Shown here: positions 59,885 through 64,000 of the stretch, one piece after another
Layout of the letters: each line of letters opens with the position of its first letter
Position numbering within the stretch: the stretch's first letter is position 1
Source of the DNA: Parabacteroides sp.
GTDB taxonomy: Bacteria; Bacteroidota; Bacteroidia; Bacteroidales; Tannerellaceae
Direction: 5' to 3'
DNA length: 64,000 bases
NCBI GenBank assembly: GCA_017937385.1
Contig: JAGBDR010000025.1
Span: 1 to 64,000 of the forward strand
The notes under the pieces: generated by a model
Seen by the model: only the letters and a program-made list of their open reading frames with translations
Database searches by the model: none
What the model was told of the DNA's origin: nothing
Made by a program: the position numbers and the translations under genes

Positions 59885-59904
59885 TAATTGACAATTGACA
59901 ATTT
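59884..59904. repeat. AATTGTC repeat, short form inside the groESL operon
   Basis: AATAATTGACAATTGACAAT at the end of groES: a single arm of the hairpin family, without its inverted partner, in the gap between groES and groEL. Confidence 0.65.
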
Positions 59905-59906
59905 GA

Positions 59907-61589
<1,683 letters not shown>

Positions 61590-61614
61590 TTCTTCCCATC
61601 AAACATAAAACCGG

Positions 61615-61653
61615 AAACGGCTGCTTCCCGAAAGGGGGACAGCCGTTTTTTTT
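61615..61653 (+). terminator. Terminator of groESL
   Basis: AAACGGCTG and CAGCCGTTT form a 9-bp stem around a 16-nt loop that has its own small CCC/GGG pair, followed by six T. Confidence 0.85.
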
Positions 61654-61674
61654 GTGAAAAAGTCTTGGTTATAG

Positions 61675-61705
61675 TTTGGCGGTTTCAAAAAAGTTACTAC
61701 CTTTG
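61675..61705 (+). promoter_or_regulatory. Promoter for tRNA-Leu
   Basis: TTTG (61675-61678), 19 bp, TACCTTTG (61698-61705): exact Bacteroidota promoter, 44 bp before the tRNA. Confidence 0.75.
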
Positions 61706-61749
61706 TAACCGCAATCGAGAGAGATTGTTTCACTGGAAAGTGTTGAATT

Positions 61750-61831
61750 GCCCAGGTGGCGGAATTGGTAGACGCGCACGTTTCAGGTGCGTGTGTCGAG
61801 AGGCATGCAGGTTCGAGTCCTGTTCTGGGCA
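61750..61831 (+). tRNA. tRNA-Leu(CAG)
   Basis: Class II tRNA, 82 nt: acceptor GCCCAGG/TCTGGGC (last pair G-T), D arm GGCGGAATTGGTAGACGC, anticodon stem CACGT/GCGTG with loop TTCAGGT (anticodon CAG, codon CTG), short variable arm, T arm AGGTTCGAGTCCT, discriminator A. CCA not encoded. Confidence 0.93.
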
Positions 61832-61835
61832 CAAG

Positions 61836-61882
61836 AAAAGCGGTTTAACAAGGTGTGATCACCAAGTTGAGCCGCTTTTTTG
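61836..61882 (+). terminator. Terminator of tRNA-Leu
   Basis: AAAAGCGGTTTAAC pairs with GTTGAGCCGCTTTT (some G-T pairs) around a 16-nt loop, followed by T-rich sequence. Confidence 0.8.
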
Positions 61883-62006
61883 TTTTTGATTCATATATCT
61901 TTAAGAGCCAGATTAAACCTTTATGGACATTTTCCGTCTGAATAGACCGGAAAAGGGAGATAGTAATGATTATTTTCTTATATTTACCCCAAATTAGAAA
62001 GTAGGA

Positions 62007-62558
62007 ATGCAACAGTATATAGAGGAAGAGATAATAAAGCAGTTACGTGATCCTGCGCATCAGCGTGATGCTTTTGCGCAAGTTGTTAATTTCTACGGTG
62101 AGAAGTTGTATTGGCAGATACGAAAGATGGTGTTGGACCATGACGATGCCAACGACTTATTGCAAAATACATTCCTGAAAGCTTGGACGAATATCGACTA
62201 TTTCCGGGGAGAAGCGAAGTTGTCGACCTGGTTGTATAAGATCGCGATAAACGAATGTATAACCTTTTTGAACCGCCAGCGTATGCAGAACAACGTTTCG
62301 ATCGATGATACGGACGTGTTTATGCTGGAGCGCCTGAAAGGGGACGATTATTTCGATGGAGATGCCGCACAGATGAAGTTGCAGGAAGCGATTCTGACAT
62401 TGCCGGAGAAACAGCGTGCCGTTTTTAATATGAAATATTTTGACGATATGAAATATGAAGATATGTCTGAGATTTTCGGGACTTCCGTAGGCGCTTTAAA
62501 AGCGTCCTATCACCATGCGGTGAAAAAGGTGGAGGAGTTTTTAACAAAAGACATTTAA
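62007..62558 (+). CDS. ECF-type RNA polymerase sigma factor
   Basis: 183 residues. Region 2 in DHDDANDLLQNTFLKAWTNI with FRGEAKLSTWLYKIAINECI (~46-85), region 4 in LPEKQRAVFNMKYFDDMKYE and SEIFGTSVGALKASYHHAVK (~127-170). Followed by a membrane protein (62605) and an exported protein (63042), as in envelope-stress sigma modules. The 46-bp gap and same strand suggest one operon. Target promoters unknown. Confidence 0.94.
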   Translation: MQQYIEEEIIKQLRDPAHQRDAFAQVVNFYGEKLYWQIRKMVLDHDDANDLLQNTFLKAWTNIDYFRGEAKLSTWLYKIAINECITFLNRQRMQNNVSIDDTDVFMLERLKGDDYFDGDAAQMKLQEAILTLPEKQRAVFNMKYFDDMKYEDMSEIFGTSVGALKASYHHAVKKVEEFLTKDI

Positions 62559-62604
62559 ACCTTTTGTATTACGGTTTGTCAAAAGAACATAAAAGAGAGA
62601 TGTT

Positions 62605-62994
62605 ATGAAAACAGAACAAAACAGTCTGGACCGTCTTAAAGGGAAAAATCCTTTTATTGTGCCTGAAGGGTATATGGAGGGATTGACGGCAAACATTATG
62701 AGTCAGCTTCCCGAAAGAGAACCTGAAGAGGAGGCAAAGCGAGTTTCCTTGATGGATCGTGTTCGCCCCTGGTTATATCTGGCAGCCGTTTTTGCCGGAT
62801 TGGGGTTGTTCTTTAAAGTTTTGGTCGGGCCCGAAGGTAAAGTGGCAAGAACGGACTCGTTGCTTGTAAAAACAGAAGTGTCTCCGGCCTCAGTTCCCGC
62901 TCTGCAAGCCACTGAGGATGAAGAATACTTGGAGTATCTGGAAGAACAGTATGCCGGTTATATACTGGCAGAAGAAATAGGTGAAGCAGAATAA
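62605..62994 (+). CDS. Single-span membrane protein, candidate anti-sigma factor
   Basis: 129 residues: a cytosolic N-terminus of about 50 residues (LKGKNPFIVPEGYMEGLTAN), one membrane helix (PWLYLAAVFAGLGLFFKVLV, ~56-75), and an acidic periplasmic tail (EDEEYLEYLEEQYAGYILAE). I do not recognise a zinc anti-sigma motif. Position directly after the sigma gene and the topology suggest that it restrains the sigma factor; this is inference. Confidence 0.7.
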   Translation: MKTEQNSLDRLKGKNPFIVPEGYMEGLTANIMSQLPEREPEEEAKRVSLMDRVRPWLYLAAVFAGLGLFFKVLVGPEGKVARTDSLLVKTEVSPASVPALQATEDEEYLEYLEEQYAGYILAEEIGEAE

Positions 62995-63041
62995 ATTGAA
63001 AAAAATCAAGTTGGATGAAATATTTTTGAAAGAATACTTGT

Positions 63042-63512
63042 ATGAATAAAATATTTTTTATTACATTTGTGGCGTGTTCAGTTGTGCTCTCATTCAATGC
63101 TCAAGCTCAAAATGAGAAACAGCATCGCAATTTTGATAGAGAAGCGTTTCTCGCAAAGAAGAATGCTTTTATTACGGCAGAGATGGGGTTAACCCCTGAA
63201 GAAGCAGCTTCATTTATACCGCTTTGCAATGAATTGCAAGAGAAGATGTTTGAAGCCGGTCGTGAATGTCGTAAACTATCTAGAGATTTAAAGCATAATG
63301 AAAATACAACCGATGCTGATTACTTGAAAGTCATTGACGAGTGTGTGAATGTGAATGTGAAGCAGGCGCAATTGGAAAAAGAGTATTATGAAAAGTTTAA
63401 AAAGATATTGCCTCCGAAGAAACTTTACAAATACAAACGTGCGGAAGGAAAGTTTGCACGGGAGTTTATGAAAGGGGGAGGCGATAAAAAGGTAGAGAAT
63501 AAGAAGAAATAA
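63042..63512 (+). CDS. Exported helical protein, Spy/CpxP- or CnrX-like
   Basis: 156 residues with a signal peptide (MNKIFFITFVACSVVLSFNA). The mature part is charged and helical, with MGLTPEEAASFIPLCNELQE, reminiscent of the LTxxQ motif of Spy/CpxP periplasmic proteins, and a Lys-rich tail. As third gene of the sigma operon it could be a periplasmic sensor or a stress effector. Similarity is weak; name by resemblance only. Confidence 0.65.
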   Translation: MNKIFFITFVACSVVLSFNAQAQNEKQHRNFDREAFLAKKNAFITAEMGLTPEEAASFIPLCNELQEKMFEAGRECRKLSRDLKHNENTTDADYLKVIDECVNVNVKQAQLEKEYYEKFKKILPPKKLYKYKRAEGKFAREFMKGGGDKKVENKKK

Positions 63513-63606
63513 AATATTATCATTATTTGTGTTTTTTGTTTAGATTTAGTTTTGGCGTTTAAGTTAAGGGAGGGGTGGCGACGTGATGTCGGTTCCCCTT
63601 TTGATT

Positions 63607-64000
63607 TTATAACCCTTTCGATTTAGCTTCGTTCCAAATCCGGTCCATTTCTTCCAAAGACAGCTCCTTTAATGATTTGCCCTCTTTGATGGTATGCTCT
63701 TCTAAATAGTTGAAACGGCGGATAAACTTTTGGTTTGTGCGTTCCAAGGCATTGTCCGGATTGATTTTATAGAGGCGGGCTGCGTTGATCAGGCTGAAGA
63801 ACAGGTCTCCGAATTCGGCTTCCATCTTGTCGGTATCCATCTTGTCGATTTCGGCCTTTAATTCGGTAAACTCTTCGTGCACCTTATCCCAGACCTGGTC
63901 GCGTTGTTCCCAGTCGAAACCGACGTTGCGGGCTTTGTCCTGGATGCGGTGCGCCTTGACTACGGAGGGCAGGGAAGCGGGGACACCTTCGAGAACGGTC
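63607..64000 (-). CDS. mazG: Nucleoside triphosphate pyrophosphohydrolase MazG, partial
   Basis: Minus-strand gene running off the right edge; the last 130 codons are visible. They read VLEGVPASLPSVVKAHRIQD, KARNVGFDWEQRDQVWDKVH, EFGDLFFSLINAARLYKINP and end NYLEEHTIKEGKSLKEL..., the C-terminal MazG domain of the two-domain enzyme, with acidic metal-binding residues in EEFTELKAE and EFGDLFF. Hydrolyses NTPs to NMP and pyrophosphate. Convergent with the preceding gene. Confidence 0.93.
   Translation of the reverse strand, partial: TVLEGVPASLPSVVKAHRIQDKARNVGFDWEQRDQVWDKVHEEFTELKAEIDKMDTDKMEAEFGDLFFSLINAARLYKINPDNALERTNQKFIRRFNYLEEHTIKEGKSLKELSLEEMDRIWNEAKSKGL

Overview
The window reads as chromosome of a gut or oral Bacteroidota, most likely a Parabacteroides-like member of the Bacteroidales. 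Support comes from many promoters with the Bacteroidota -7 box (TAnnTTTG), sometimes with a TTTG/TTG box about 19 bp upstream; the four-gene ExbB / small membrane protein / ExbD / ExbD cluster; a type IX secretion protein (PorQ) beside cmk; DUF1573 proteins; a GH92 mannosidase lipoprotein; and an M49 dipeptidyl peptidase. Genus is inference; no rRNA is present.

Layout. 1-150: two tandem tRNA-Val genes (first one cut by the window edge). 151-688: a 360-bp dispersed repeat (copy A). 689-6280: purB, an RluB-type pseudouridine synthase with a long disordered N-terminus, asnS, an Lrp/AsnC regulator and a GNAT acetyltransferase. 6367-11509, mostly minus strand: ExbD-ExbD-membrane protein-ExbB, tRNA-Ser, TatD nuclease, polyprenyl synthase, TonB. 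11730-15686: porQ, cmk-ispH (overlapping), pfkA. 15763-28149, minus strand: metallophosphatase/PQQ-propeller fusion, meaB, two DUF1573 paralogues, a 1882-residue alpha-2-macroglobulin, folA and thyA. 28287-32445: aldose 1-epimerase lipoprotein, a coupled radical SAM / DUF4130 pair, a Qnr-like pentapeptide repeat protein, tRNA-Pro. 32707-35306: lpxK-thiL, tRNA-Phe and a broken integrase. 35445-44443: 7TM-HD phosphodiesterase, gltX translationally overlapping a lipid acyltransferase, then a block of glycosyltransferase-type genes (Stealth, GT92, an AT-rich GT, a tandem GT pair). 44581-52036: GH92 mannosidase, C1 aminopeptidase, a DUF2089/YIP1 pair, gamma-carbonic anhydrase, aminopeptidase P. 52117-52478: repeat copy B. 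52562-64000: DPP III, AlkD-like protein, Fur, purA, a membrane zinc peptidase, hisS, groES-groEL, tRNA-Leu, an ECF sigma factor module and the end of mazG.

Most genes are housekeeping. The least ordinary content is between and inside them: (i) a ~360-bp repeat present twice, both times in a divergent intergenic region, carrying 22-bp tandem units with a palindromic core; (ii) five AATTGTC-rich hairpin elements; (iii) other short arrays of 22-23-bp units with palindromic cores; (iv) an exact 10-residue motif shared by TonB and the bait-region position of the alpha-2-macroglobulin; (v) a sigma-54-like promoter in front of groES; (vi) the radical SAM/DUF4130 pair of unproven function.

Several start codons were moved downstream from the longest reading frame because the extra N-terminus is translated promoter or intergenic repeat (Lrp, TonB, PorQ, MeaB, alpha-2-macroglobulin, radical SAM, DUF4130, gamma-carbonic anhydrase, aminopeptidase P, Fur, zinc peptidase, GroES). 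Everything here was read by eye; no database search was run.
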